A DNA stretch of 64,000 bases from CAVZLD01 sp963776055 (GTDB lineage Bacteria; Planctomycetota; Planctomycetia; Pirellulales; Pirellulaceae). Position 1 is the stretch's first letter. Every line of letters starts with the position of its first letter. Both the position numbers and the translations under genes were made by a program. The stretch spans positions 62,001 to 126,000 of the forward strand of contig CAVZLD010000014.1 in assembly GCA_963776055.1 (NCBI GenBank). The letters are read 5' to 3'. A model generated the notes under the pieces. That model did no database searches, was not told the DNA's origin, and saw only the letters and a list, made by a program, of their open reading frames with translations. This document shows positions 26,386 to 35,862 of this stretch, one piece after another.

Positions 26386-27690
26386 ATGGCGCCGTTGCCC
26401 GTGTCCGAATCGTTGGACCTGAATGCCGCTCAACAGCTTGCCTTGAGCGTCGTGCGAAAGCTGCGCGAGCGGGGCCACCAGGCCCTTTGGGCGGGCGGCT
26501 GTGTCCGAGATCAGCTACGGGGCGAGAAACCCAAAGACTATGACGTTGCCACCGACGCGCGTCCGGAGCAGATCCAACAGATCTTCGGCCGGCGCCGGAC
26601 GCGCAGTATCGGAGCGGCCTTCGGAGTCGTCTCGGTCGTCGGTCCGCGGAGGGCCGGTCCCATCGAGGTGGCCACCTTTCGCCGTGACGAAGGCTACAGC
26701 GACGGACGTCATCCGGATCGAGTCACCTTTACAACAGCCGAGGAAGATGCTCGCCGGCGGGATTTCACCGTCAATGGATTGTTCTACGACCCTATCCGCT
26801 TGGAATTGATCGATTATGTCGACGGACAGGCGGATGTGCGTGACGGAATCATCCGCTGCATCGGCAACCCGCTGGACCGCTTCCACGAAGACCGACTGCG
26901 CATGCTGCGAGCCGTTCGGTTCGCGACCACGCTGGGCTACGAGATCGAAACGAACACGCTGGCCGCGATCCAGCAAACGGCCGATCAAATCGCGGACGTC
27001 AGTGCCGAACGAATCGCCGGCGAGATGCGGCGGATCCTCGTGCACGAACAACGTTCGACCGGACTCGGACTCCTGCGGCAAACGGGCCTCTGCCGAGTGG
27101 TTCTGCCGGAGTACGCCGTGCTGGAGGAGCCGACCCGAGACGACCGCTGGGAAGAGATGGAAGCGGTTCTGGACGCGTTGCAAACGGACCAGTTTCCCAC
27201 CGCTCTGGCAGCCGCCCTCTGGCCGCTCTGCCAAACATCCGACTCTGTCGCCGCTTCGATCGTCGCGAAACTCGGACGACGCTGGAAACTGACCAATCAC
27301 GAGCGATCGCGCACCACCTGGTTGCTGCGGAATCTCACCACCGCGCGATACGCCAGGCAGGTTCCGTGGCCCCAACTGCAACGGGTTCTAGTCGAAAAGG
27401 GGACCCCCGAACTGCTTGCCTTCTCACGCGCGGTCAACCTGGGAATCGATGGCAGTGAGGAGGATTATCAGTTCTGTTGCGAGCAACGAAAGCGGCCGCC
27501 GGAACAACTGAACCCATCGCCACTGGTCGACGGGCACGACCTGCAAGAGCTGGGCATACCCATCGGTCGGCATTATAGTTCTCTGCTGGACGAGATTCGC
27601 GACGCGCAACTCGACGGCCAGCTCCAAGACCGCCAAGAGGCGTTAACTTGGGCACAATCCAGATGGCGACAGATGTGCCCACACGAGTAA
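26386..27690 (+). CDS. Class II tRNA nucleotidyltransferase / poly(A) polymerase family protein (CCA-adding type)
   Basis: 434 aa. The head domain shows ALWAGGCVRDQLRGEKPKDY with DVAT (the catalytic DxD), RRDFTVNGLFYDP (sugar recognition) and DGIIRCIGNPLDRFHEDRLR followed by MLRAVRFATTLG, which is the nucleobase-binding and neck region. These enzymes add CCA to tRNA 3' ends or, in some bacteria, add A or CC only. The tRNA-Leu at 24.2 kb lacks encoded CCA, so such an activity is needed in this organism. Whether this copy is the full CCA enzyme cannot be read from the motifs. The start could also be GTG about 15 nt downstream. Confidence 0.9.
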   Translation: MAPLPVSESLDLNAAQQLALSVVRKLRERGHQALWAGGCVRDQLRGEKPKDYDVATDARPEQIQQIFGRRRTRSIGAAFGVVSVVGPRRAGPIEVATFRRDEGYSDGRHPDRVTFTTAEEDARRRDFTVNGLFYDPIRLELIDYVDGQADVRDGIIRCIGNPLDRFHEDRLRMLRAVRFATTLGYEIETNTLAAIQQTADQIADVSAERIAGEMRRILVHEQRSTGLGLLRQTGLCRVVLPEYAVLEEPTRDDRWEEMEAVLDALQTDQFPTALAAALWPLCQTSDSVAASIVAKLGRRWKLTNHERSRTTWLLRNLTTARYARQVPWPQLQRVLVEKGTPELLAFSRAVNLGIDGSEEDYQFCCEQRKRPPEQLNPSPLVDGHDLQELGIPIGRHYSSLLDEIRDAQLDGQLQDRQEALTWAQSRWRQMCPHE

Positions 27691-27707
27691 TTGAAGGAGT
27701 CTCGAAA

Positions 27708-28262
27708 ATGACCTGGGAACTACTGCTCCGCTGGGGTCACATTTTGTCGGCAATCGTTCTTGTGGGCGGAACCGTTTTCCTGCGTTTTGTGGTGGTCCCG
27801 GCGATGGACAGCCTGCCCGGACAGGTCAAGCCTTCCTTCCTCGCCGCCTGCCGTGGTCCTTGGGCCCGGTTGGTGATGCTGACCAGTGGCCTGCTGCTGC
27901 TGAGCGGATTGACGAACGCGGTCCGCATCATCTTGCGGTATGACTTGGATGGCGGAATGTACCACGGCCTTGTCGGCGCAAAACTCCTCCTGGCCCTGGG
28001 CCTGTTCTGGATCTCGTCCGTGCTCGCGGGGCGTAGCCCGATGGCTGAGCGTTTCCGCGAGAAAATGATCTCTTGGCTGAACATCAGCCTGGTGTTGTCC
28101 GTCCTGTTGATTGGACTGGCGGGTTACATGAAGCTATACCCTCGCGTTGAAAAACAACCGACGCCGGCCACATCGCGACTCGGTGTCGAGGAATTGCGGC
28201 AGGCTCACCGATTGGAACTGGATTCATGGACAAGAAGATCAAAAAGAAACTGGAAGTCCTGA
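27708..28262 (+). CDS. Integral membrane protein, four or five helices
   Basis: About 184 aa from ATG 27708 (MTWELLLRWGHILSAIVLVG). Hydrophobic segments: WGHILSAIVLVGGTVFLRFV, LVMLTSGLLLLSGLTNAVRI, LLLALGLFWISSVLAG and ISLVLSVLLIGLAGYMKLYP. The pattern of a His near the first helix and conserved Gly residues resembles CopD/DUF2269-like proteins, some of which bind haem or copper, but no definitive motif is present. The gene starts 18 nt after the nucleotidyltransferase stop and its 3' end overlaps the 55-aa gene by 37 nt in another frame, so all three probably form an operon. Confidence 0.7.
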   Translation: MTWELLLRWGHILSAIVLVGGTVFLRFVVVPAMDSLPGQVKPSFLAACRGPWARLVMLTSGLLLLSGLTNAVRIILRYDLDGGMYHGLVGAKLLLALGLFWISSVLAGRSPMAERFREKMISWLNISLVLSVLLIGLAGYMKLYPRVEKQPTPATSRLGVEELRQAHRLELDSWTRRSKRNWKS

Positions 28263-28393
28263 GACAACGGCTGCAAAAGCTCCATCAGCAGCTGACCGGT
28301 GCCCGCCAACAGCCGGATGAAGCAGGCGAGGTGGAAAGATTGGAGCAGGAGATCGCCAAGGTCGAAGCGGAGATCCAAAAGCTGAAGGACTGA
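28226..28393 (+). CDS. 55-aa coiled-coil protein
   Basis: ATG 28226 to TGA 28393: MDKKIKKKLEVLRQRLQKLH, then ARQQPDEAGEVERLEQEIAK and VEAEIQKLKD. The heptad spacing of Leu/Val/Ile with charged flanks predicts a helical hairpin of two coiled-coil segments split by an Asp/Pro turn. Codon use matches the neighbours. It overlaps the 3' end of the membrane protein gene. I recognise the type as a small conserved planctomycete protein but know no function; oligomerisation or ribosome association are only guesses. Confidence 0.7.
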   Translation: MDKKIKKKLEVLRQRLQKLHQQLTGARQQPDEAGEVERLEQEIAKVEAEIQKLKD

Positions 28394-28558
28394 ACCAGCT
28401 TCGAGTGAACATGCCCTCCTGCGCAGCAGGAGCCGCGGCTTTTCAGCTAGAAGTGTCAAGCGTACCGGCTGCACTCTCCCTCCGAGCGTAGCGGTCGACC
28501 GTCGTAAACGGCGGAGGAGGGCTTTCCCAAAAGAGAGTGTTGCATTCGCCGAGCAATG

Positions 28559-31500
28559 CTACTCGCGCGGATCGATCTCGGCGAATCGCAGTTCCCGTTC
28601 GACCACGGCGACGTCGTCGGCGCCATCGCCGTCGAAGTCTCCCACGACCAGTCGAGCCTTGGGGTGGAATCCGCTCTTCACCTCGTCGCCAGAGTCGATG
28701 CGGAAGTTCCGGTTCGTATCGATGATCAATTGACCGTTGCGATAGACACCAATTTCGTCGACGCCATCACCGTTGAAATCGCCAACGATCGGCAGATCGC
28801 CGCTCGCACCAAAGTCGGCCTCGAGATCCTGTTCCGTGAAGCGGCCATCTCCATCCCGATCGAGGTGCCAGATGCCGTGGCGAAAAACGCCAATCGTGCT
28901 GATGCCGTCCCCGTTCCAGTCGCCGGTCACCGGCCGATCATCCTGGTCCCCGTAATGGAAGACATGGTCGATGACGTCTTCTCGGACCTGCCCGCCCGAG
29001 CCTCGTTGTAACGCGCGCCGTTCGTAAGGCGCCGCCGAGGGCTCCGGAGGCACGTTCTTCGCCACGCCACGATGCTGGTTCTGTCGATCGGGAAGACCCG
29101 GCTCCTGCGCGACGGCGCACGGATCCCCGGGCCAGGAGATGCCATAAATTCCGATGTCGTCCTTCCCATCGCCGTCCCAGTCCCCCACGACCGGCAAGTC
29201 CAATTCGTGCCCCAACCGCGCCCACAAATCCGACTCGTCCCAGATTCCATCTCCATCGAGATCAAGGAACCATTGTCCCTCGAAGAAGATCCCAATCTCC
29301 GCCAAGCCATCCCCATTGAAGTCGCCCGCGATCGGTATTCCCTCTTCCATCCCAAAGTGCGTCGCCGTGCACGGCGCACCGTTGATGAGGAATGTCCAGT
29401 GCAACTGGCTCATCGAGTCATTCTGCCACGAGACGAAGCGTGTCGTGGGCGTGTCGTTCCACTGAGGGCCGAGAGCGGTGGCGTTGGGCAAACCCTCGCC
29501 GCGCGGCTGTCCGCCATCCACCACACTCAAGTGCCACGTCTTTCCCCATGATCCGTTGACGTAACCGAACGGTTTGATCTCGTACGGCAAGGGCTCCAGA
29601 ATCACGGCCTGCGGCACGATCGGTGGAGGTGTCTCCATCGGTTGTGGAGGTGGCAAGGGAGTGGGAGGGGGTACGTCGAACGGAACGAGTGGCGTCCGGT
29701 CGACGACAACTTCGCTGAAATTGTTCTCGTTCGAGGTCTGGCCCGGCGGCAAGGCGATCCGAATGATCGCGTCAAAATTCGGGTCTTGATGCAGCACTTC
29801 GAGAATCTGCGGCTCGATCTCGCTGTTCCGATTGACCGCAATGGCCGGCACACTGCCGTGTGTGTCGATGCCATCCAAAAAACCGTCCGGCTGTATTTCG
29901 TAAATCGCGTAGTTACCTTTGCGCAGCCCAACGAAGCGATAGAAGCCATTGGCGTCCGTTTTCGTCGTGATGGGCCCGTCCGCGTAGGTTCCCGGCAGCG
30001 CGGATCGTCCTGGAATCGACGTGCCAAAAATACCGTGACGCAATTCGATCACTACGTTCCCCAAGCGGCGATCATCGGGCGTAAGCTGACCATCGCGAAT
30101 TGTCGACAAGTCATCCGGTAGCGATTCTCCAAACTGCAGCATGACCACCGGGCCATCTTGGAACACGTACCCGGAGATCTCGACCGGCGGCTCTTCGCAG
30201 AAAACGTAGTCCGTAAACTGATCCCCCGATTGAACATGAATCTCGCGGATCAGGTTTTCGACATCATCTTGACCACCGCCCGAACCGGCGCACTGTTGCC
30301 CGGAGAAATAGCCGTCCGGTTGGATCTCGCGCAACGTGTAGACGCCCGGCAGCAGACCATCAAAGTGGAAACGCCCCTCCGAATCCGTCCGAGCCGTTTC
30401 TTGGATTCGCCCGCTGCGATCGAGCAATTCGATGCGCACATCGGACAGGGGATCCTCCCCGTCCTGCAACCGACCATCATTGTTCAAGTCGATATGTACG
30501 ATCCCGTCGATTCGCGCCGGTTGCAGCTCGCCAAAATCGAAATCGACTCCGGTTTGTCCCCAGCCCAGGTCGATTCGGCGAATCTCATCGCCCGGATTGA
30601 TCGCCTCGCCTTGCGGTTGATGATCGACGAGGCCCGCCCGGTCCTGACCGTCCCACCAACCGGCCGGTTGCATCTGTCGCAGCGTGTATACGCCGGCTCG
30701 CAGGTTCTCGAACCGGTAGAATCCCTGCTGATCGGTGCGCGTGGCCTGCACGAGATTGCCTGACGAATCGATGAGTTCCACGGCCACTTCACCGATCGGC
30801 GGATCATCTTCTGAGCGCCAACCATCGTTTTCCTGGTCGTGAAAAACATGACCGCTCAGTTCCGAAGGCTCGTGTTCACAGAAGTCCACTTCCGTCGCCC
30901 GTTCGCCAGACAGCAGCAGGATATCCGTCACCGTGTTCGGATCGCGGACTCTCCCCGCGGGGCGGCCAGCGGTCTGACCCGCGGAGGCCTGGGCATCGAT
31001 CAAACCGGGGGGCGTGATCTCGTGGACGGTGTAACGGCCCGGCGGTAGATCGGCGAAGGAATACCGTCCATCGACCCCGGTACTCGTCTGATCCAACAGG
31101 TGCCCCTCTTCGTCGAGCAGTTCGACGACGACATTCGACAACGGCTCATGCTGTAGTTCGGGCGAATCACAGTCGCCACGCGTCGTGGACAAACACACTT
31201 TGCCGGAGATCCCCACCGGCAGCAATTCGCCGAAGTCGTAATCGACACCTTCGTCACCCCATTGCAGGAGGATCTGTTCGATCCGATCGCCTGGATTGAT
31301 GGCTCGGCCCACGGGCACGCCACGGACGGTCCCTGCGTTGTCGTAACCGTCCCACCAGTCGTTGGGCTGGGTCTGCTGCACCGCATAGACACCCGCATAC
31401 GGGCCAACGAACTTGTACCTTCCTTCTTCGTTGGTGTGGGTGGTGGCCGCAATTTCTCCGTCAGGACCGATCAGGTCAATCTGGACCTGCGACAGCAGCT

Positions 31501-33040
31501 CTTCGCCAGCATCTCGGAGGCCATTGTTGTTCTGATCGTGATAGACCGAGCCGGACAAGCTTACCGGTTCCAATTCGCAGAAATCGTACGCCGTGCCCTG
31601 CTCGCCCGAGAACAGTTGAATCTGATCAATCCGGCCCGGATCGACAACCGTTCCGCGACTCTGTCCGCCGACGGTTCCGACCTGCGCCGAACCATCGATC
31701 AGATCCGGGGGCGTGAATTCCAGGATCGTATAGGTTCCGGGGGCCAGTTCGGTGAAGGAATAATTGCCTTGGGCGTCGGTTGTCGTTTCCGCCACCAGCA
31801 CGCCGAATGCATCCTCCAGCCGCACCACTACATCTTCCACGGGACGATGCGTTTCCCCCTCCGAAAAACAGTCTCCCTCGGGAGTCGCCAGGTGCACTTG
31901 GCCTTGCAGCGAGACCGGCTGGAATTCGCCGAAGTTATAATCGCTGCCGGTCGCGCCGCCTGCCAGGAAAACGTCGTCGATCGCATCTCCCGGATTGGTG
32001 GCGATGCCAACCGGAAGCTCGTCGACGGTGCCCGCCGTATCCAGTCCGTCCCAATACGAATCCGGCTGCTGCGGCTGGATCAGGCGGTAGGTGCCCGGCA
32101 TCAACGACGTGAATTGGTAGGCGCCGCTGGCATCGGTCCACGCGGACACGACCGCCTGATCGTCGACCGTGTCCAGGGGAATCGCCTGAATCTCGACGCC
32201 GGCCAGACCTTCTTCGCCCGAATCGCGCATCCCGTCTTGACTGCGGTCGTGGTAGACGTAGCCACTGAGCGACGCGGGGATCGGAATCTGCTGCAGCGGC
32301 GTTACGCCGCCGGCCGTGCGATCGCGTTTGCCACCCGCATCGTCGGCCGGCAGATCCAGCCCGGTGCCCTCGAGTAGCGCGTCGTACCGGTTCAGAAAGG
32401 TGGACGTCGCCTCGGCCGGCGCGAAATGGGGCGCGATGACCACAGCCGAGAGTCGTGATCCCTGGAACTCAACGCCCGAAGTGATCGGATCAAATCCGTC
32501 ATTGATCGTCTGCGGATCGGATTCCGCCGGATCAAAATCCTCCACCTCGTCCACGTCGATGGAAAACGCGAGCCGGTCACCCGCGTCAAAACCAACGAAC
32601 TCCAACACCAGCCGCGAGGTTCCATCCTCCACCAGGTACCGGACTTCGTCGATCCCGTCGTTTTCGACGACGGTAAACGGAAAAGCTCGATCGGCACCGT
32701 ATCCCAGGTGACCGACTCCGGTCAGTAGTTCCTCCGTGTCAAAGAAGACATCCCCCGATCCGAAACCGGATGTCTCCTGATCTCCGTTGATTTCGATTCG
32801 CTGAAGCTGTGTCCCGGGAGCACCGCCCTGGAATGTCACCAGCAGGGCATCTCCGTGGAGATCGCTTCCCAGGTCTTCCTCGATGTAGACCGCTCCTACG
32901 TGTACCGGCTGAACGCTCAGGAGCAGACGCGGTTCCATCGGTTCCCAACAGCGAGCAGTGCATCGGTGAGATGCGTTTGCCGAACTTCGCATCTCGCGAA
33001 AAAACTCACGGCGCCAGCGGCGCAGCTTTCTCAGCAGCAT
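28559..33040 (-). CDS. Giant LEPR-XLL surface protein with alternating SdrD_B-like modules and C-terminal FG-GAP-like repeats
   Basis: 1,493 aa from ATG 33040, after GGGAGGT with a 9-nt gap. A basic N-terminus leads to EPMEPRLLLSVQP, the LEPR-XLL export-associated motif. About 170 residues of beta-rich sequence follow, then seven SdrD_B/Cna-B-like domains beginning GYVYHDRSQDGMRDSGEEG. These alternate between two types (see findings). A proline-rich linker (PPPTPLPPPQPMETPPPI) joins the C-terminal part, where motifs such as IAGDFNGDGLAEIGIF, VVGDWDGDGKDDIGIY and IVGDFNGDGVDEIGVY are Ca-binding FG-GAP/VCBS-type repeats. The product is probably a cell-surface adhesin or matrix protein. The single unbroken frame over 4.5 kb is notable beside the many broken genes to the right. 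Confidence 0.9.
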   Translation of the reverse strand: MLLRKLRRWRREFFREMRSSANASHRCTARCWEPMEPRLLLSVQPVHVGAVYIEEDLGSDLHGDALLVTFQGGAPGTQLQRIEINGDQETSGFGSGDVFFDTEELLTGVGHLGYGADRAFPFTVVENDGIDEVRYLVEDGTSRLVLEFVGFDAGDRLAFSIDVDEVEDFDPAESDPQTINDGFDPITSGVEFQGSRLSAVVIAPHFAPAEATSTFLNRYDALLEGTGLDLPADDAGGKRDRTAGGVTPLQQIPIPASLSGYVYHDRSQDGMRDSGEEGLAGVEIQAIPLDTVDDQAVVSAWTDASGAYQFTSLMPGTYRLIQPQQPDSYWDGLDTAGTVDELPVGIATNPGDAIDDVFLAGGATGSDYNFGEFQPVSLQGQVHLATPEGDCFSEGETHRPVEDVVVRLEDAFGVLVAETTTDAQGNYSFTELAPGTYTILEFTPPDLIDGSAQVGTVGGQSRGTVVDPGRIDQIQLFSGEQGTAYDFCELEPVSLSGSVYHDQNNNGLRDAGEELLSQVQIDLIGPDGEIAATTHTNEEGRYKFVGPYAGVYAVQQTQPNDWWDGYDNAGTVRGVPVGRAINPGDRIEQILLQWGDEGVDYDFGELLPVGISGKVCLSTTRGDCDSPELQHEPLSNVVVELLDEEGHLLDQTSTGVDGRYSFADLPPGRYTVHEITPPGLIDAQASAGQTAGRPAGRVRDPNTVTDILLLSGERATEVDFCEHEPSELSGHVFHDQENDGWRSEDDPPIGEVAVELIDSSGNLVQATRTDQQGFYRFENLRAGVYTLRQMQPAGWWDGQDRAGLVDHQPQGEAINPGDEIRRIDLGWGQTGVDFDFGELQPARIDGIVHIDLNNDGRLQDGEDPLSDVRIELLDRSGRIQETARTDSEGRFHFDGLLPGVYTLREIQPDGYFSGQQCAGSGGGQDDVENLIREIHVQSGDQFTDYVFCEEPPVEISGYVFQDGPVVMLQFGESLPDDLSTIRDGQLTPDDRRLGNVVIELRHGIFGTSIPGRSALPGTYADGPITTKTDANGFYRFVGLRKGNYAIYEIQPDGFLDGIDTHGSVPAIAVNRNSEIEPQILEVLHQDPNFDAIIRIALPPGQTSNENNFSEVVVDRTPLVPFDVPPPTPLPPPQPMETPPPIVPQAVILEPLPYEIKPFGYVNGSWGKTWHLSVVDGGQPRGEGLPNATALGPQWNDTPTTRFVSWQNDSMSQLHWTFLINGAPCTATHFGMEEGIPIAGDFNGDGLAEIGIFFEGQWFLDLDGDGIWDESDLWARLGHELDLPVVGDWDGDGKDDIGIYGISWPGDPCAVAQEPGLPDRQNQHRGVAKNVPPEPSAAPYERRALQRGSGGQVREDVIDHVFHYGDQDDRPVTGDWNGDGISTIGVFRHGIWHLDRDGDGRFTEQDLEADFGASGDLPIVGDFNGDGVDEIGVYRNGQLIIDTNRNFRIDSGDEVKSGFHPKARLVVGDFDGDGADDVAVVERELRFAEIDPRE

Positions 33041-33088
33041 GACGATCGACCTCCCTGTCCTCGACTGCAATGCTTCCGATCGCGCCGA

Positions 33089-34168
33089 CTACGGCTCCGC
33101 CGCGCCGGTGATCGCCGTTTCTCGTGGCGTGCGGGATACGGCTCGCGTTCGACCTCGCTCCAACGCTGCGATCGCCTGTTCCATCTCCGGCAAGGGCCAG
33201 AGGCGGACTGTTGTGTCGTAACTTCCCGAAACGAGCCATCGCCCGTTGGCGTCCAAGGCGGCTACGGAACCCGTATGCCCCTCGAGACGGCTGATTAGAA
33301 CTCGCTGCGACAGATCCCAGATCCGGATGACATTATCACTGGAAGCGGTCGCCAACCGCCCGTGCGGAAGAGCCGCCATCGACAGCACCTTGCCCGGAAC
33401 ACCGGCGAGTCGAAAACTCTGTTCACTCATGCGCAGATTCCAAACGCAAACCGAGCGGTCCTCGCTGGCGGAGATTAATTGGTGCCCCGTGTCATCAAAG
33501 GTCAGTGCTCGAATCCTTTGCCGATGAGTCGGTTGGGTCCGAAGAATCTCGTCACGACGCAAGTCCCAAATCCGGATCTTCCCGTTACGCCCCCCCGCGG
33601 CCAACAGGCGGTCATCCGGCGAGAAGGCGATGGCACGCATGTCGTCGCACGGGCAGGACAACGTCCGCCACAGTCGCCCGGCCGTCACTTCGTACAGCTG
33701 CAAGGAACGGCCAAAACCGATCACGGCCAACAACCGTCCATCGTGACTGAACTGCACGCCGCTGATCGCGCCCCGGTGCCCCTCGAGCACCGTCAGCCGC
33801 TTCCCGCTCGCGACTTCCGTCAGAATCACCCGCTGATCGTTGCCCGCGCTGGCCAGCAAGCGACCGTCCGGCGAAAAGGCCACTGCCTCCACCCAATCGA
33901 TGTGCCCCTGCAGTTCGCTGACCAGCTTCTGCTGCTGCAGGTCCCAGATGCGGACCAGATGATCGTCGCCCGCCATGACCAGAAACTGCCCGTTGGGATG
34001 CAGACGGACCGCGGTGATCACGGGCGGTCCGCTGTGGGAGGACGCTTCCCCCCAGGGGATCACATTGCCGACGACCGACAGCGGTTCACTCGCCCGTCCT
34101 GCGGCAGCTGGCCCGAGGCCGATGAGCACAACAAGCACCGGCCAGACTCTTCTTGCTCGTACTCGCAT
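33089..34168 (-). CDS. Secreted WD40-repeat beta-propeller protein
   Basis: 359 aa with signal peptide MRVRARRVWPVLVVLIGLGP. About seven WD40 blades fill the protein: HLVRIWDLQQQKLVSELQGH, DGRLLASAGNDQRVILTEVA, GKIRIWDLRRDEILRTQPTH, DRSVCVWNLRMSEQSFRLAG, DNVIRIWDLSQRVLISRLEG and DTTVRLWPLPEMEQAIA. It therefore forms one closed propeller and no other domain. Such proteins act as interaction platforms; no catalytic residues are seen. It lies 48 nt upstream of the LEPR-XLL gene in the same direction, so the two may be co-transcribed. Confidence 0.88.
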   Translation of the reverse strand: MRVRARRVWPVLVVLIGLGPAAAGRASEPLSVVGNVIPWGEASSHSGPPVITAVRLHPNGQFLVMAGDDHLVRIWDLQQQKLVSELQGHIDWVEAVAFSPDGRLLASAGNDQRVILTEVASGKRLTVLEGHRGAISGVQFSHDGRLLAVIGFGRSLQLYEVTAGRLWRTLSCPCDDMRAIAFSPDDRLLAAGGRNGKIRIWDLRRDEILRTQPTHRQRIRALTFDDTGHQLISASEDRSVCVWNLRMSEQSFRLAGVPGKVLSMAALPHGRLATASSDNVIRIWDLSQRVLISRLEGHTGSVAALDANGRWLVSGSYDTTVRLWPLPEMEQAIAALERGRTRAVSRTPRETAITGAAEP

Positions 34169-34524
34169 CGACTCCCTGCCTTTCCTTGCCCGTCTGGCCG
34201 TATCGTTCCGTCTCCATTTCTATCGGTCACGGAAACTTGTCAGGCCCAGGTCAAACCGGGTTAGTCAACACGGGATAGCTAGGCAAGATTTAACGCGCCT
34301 CCAATGCAAGCAAACCGCTCACCTTCATCGACCTTGCGCGTCCCATGAGTTTCGGCGAACAACGTGACGCCGCGGAGATCCGGGCTCTCGACGATCGCCC
34401 GGCATTGGGCTGCACCGAGGTCCATCATCGGCCGCTCGGCGATCCTCGGACCGGCGACTGCGTTTGCTTCCCGGCTGCGCGACTTCCCTGGGGAGCGGGC
34501 GCGGCCGGCGTGCGGGCCACCCTA
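34169..34524. other. Intergenic region between gltA and the WD40 gene
   Basis: About 356 nt on the 3' side of gltA and the 5' side of the WD40 gene. ORFs here are shadows. No clear hairpin terminator or repeat is seen; the AT-richer stretch near 34270-34300 may contain the WD40 promoter. Confidence 0.35.
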
Positions 34525-35832
34525 TCAGCTGCGCTGTTTGCGTGGTACGAACTCACGCTGGCTCGGCCCGTTGTAGATCTGCCGTGGTCGAGAGATTCGC
34601 CGGACGGGAGATTGCTGCATTTCGACCCAGTGTGCGATCCATCCCGGCAACCGCCCCATGGCGAAGAGGACGGTGAACATCGGCACGGGAATTCCCATCG
34701 CGCGGTAGATCACGCCCGAATAGAAATCCACATTCGGATAGAGTTTCCGTTCCACGAAATACGGATCGTGCAGTGCGACTTCTTCCAGTTGTTTGGCCAC
34801 CTCGAACAGTGGATCCTTGATATGGTGTTTTTCCAGTAGTTTGTCGCAGGCCGACTTGATAATCAGCGCTCGCGGGTCGTAGTTCTTGTAAACGCGGTGT
34901 CCAAAACCCATCAGGCGGAATTCATTGTTCTTGTCCTTCGCCATTTCCACATACTTCTGAACATTTCCGCCATCGGCAATGATGTGCTCCAACATCGTAA
35001 CGACCGCTTCATTGGCTCCGCCGTGCAGCGGACCCCACAGCGCACCCACACCGGCCGCAATCGACGCGAACAAGTTGGCCTCGGACGAACCGACGATACG
35101 GACGGTCGATGTGCTGCAGTTCTGCTCGTGGTCAGCGTGCACAATCAGCAGCAAATTCAACGCCTCCACGAAATCGCGATCGAGCTCATACGGCTCGCAA
35201 GGAACGGCAAACATCATGCGCAGGAAGTTCTCGCAATAACTCAGGTCATTGCGCGGATAGACGAACGGTTGCCCGATGGATTTCTTGTAGCTGTAGGCAG
35301 CGATCGTGGGCAGTTTGGCCAGCAGCCGATGAATAGAAATCTCGACCTGTTGGGAATCATGCGGGTCCAAAGAGTCCTGATAGAACGTCGAAAGGGCATT
35401 GACAACCGACAGCAGAATCGCCATCGGGTGGGCATCGCGGGGAAACCCATTGAAGAAGGACCGAATATCCTCGTGCAGCATGGTGTGGCGTCGGATCGAG
35501 TCGGTGAAGGCGTCCAATTCCTGTTCGTTCGGCAGTTCGCCATAAATCAGCAGATAGCAGCACTCCAGGAAGTCACATTCCTGAGCCAACTGTTCGATTG
35601 GGTAGCCGCGGTAACGCAAGATTCCGTCATCGCCGTTCAAGAAGGTAATCTTGCTGAGAGTCTGGCCGGTATTCACGAAGCCGTCGTCAAGCGTGATTAT
35701 TTTCATCTCGCGCAGCAGCGCAGAGATGTCAACGGCGCGTTCGCCTTCGGTTCCCTCCACGACCGGCAGGTCAATTTCTTTGCCGTCCAGGACCAGTTTG
35801 GCAGTCTTCGACGAGGATGCGGACGTGGGCAT
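34525..35832 (-). CDS. gltA: Citrate synthase
   Basis: 435 aa from ATG 35832 (MPTSASSSKTAKLVLDGKEI), following AAGGAAC. It condenses acetyl-CoA and oxaloacetate, the entry step of the TCA cycle. Catalytic residues are visible: LWGPLHGGANEAV (His), FGHRVYKNYDPRA (His, substrate-binding Arg) and YPNVDFYSGVIYRAMGIP (Asp). LIVHADHEQNCSTSTVR and LLRYRGYPIEQL-type segments (ILRYRGYPIEQLAQECDFLE) place it with the Gram-negative-style, NADH-regulated group. The C-terminal QMQQSPVRRISRPRQIY-like tail (EMQQSPVRRISRPRQIYNGP) is typical. Length is normal and the frame is intact. Confidence 0.97.
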   Translation of the reverse strand: MPTSASSSKTAKLVLDGKEIDLPVVEGTEGERAVDISALLREMKIITLDDGFVNTGQTLSKITFLNGDDGILRYRGYPIEQLAQECDFLECCYLLIYGELPNEQELDAFTDSIRRHTMLHEDIRSFFNGFPRDAHPMAILLSVVNALSTFYQDSLDPHDSQQVEISIHRLLAKLPTIAAYSYKKSIGQPFVYPRNDLSYCENFLRMMFAVPCEPYELDRDFVEALNLLLIVHADHEQNCSTSTVRIVGSSEANLFASIAAGVGALWGPLHGGANEAVVTMLEHIIADGGNVQKYVEMAKDKNNEFRLMGFGHRVYKNYDPRALIIKSACDKLLEKHHIKDPLFEVAKQLEEVALHDPYFVERKLYPNVDFYSGVIYRAMGIPVPMFTVLFAMGRLPGWIAHWVEMQQSPVRRISRPRQIYNGPSQREFVPRKQRS

Positions 35833-35862
35833 GCATGTTCCTTTCTGTCGGTTCGTTGGCAA

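Noticed and set aside
31262..32377. 371-codon plus-strand ORF opposite the LEPR-XLL gene
   Set aside because: Antisense shadow of the SdrD_B repeats; composition mirrors the repeats and no start signal is present.
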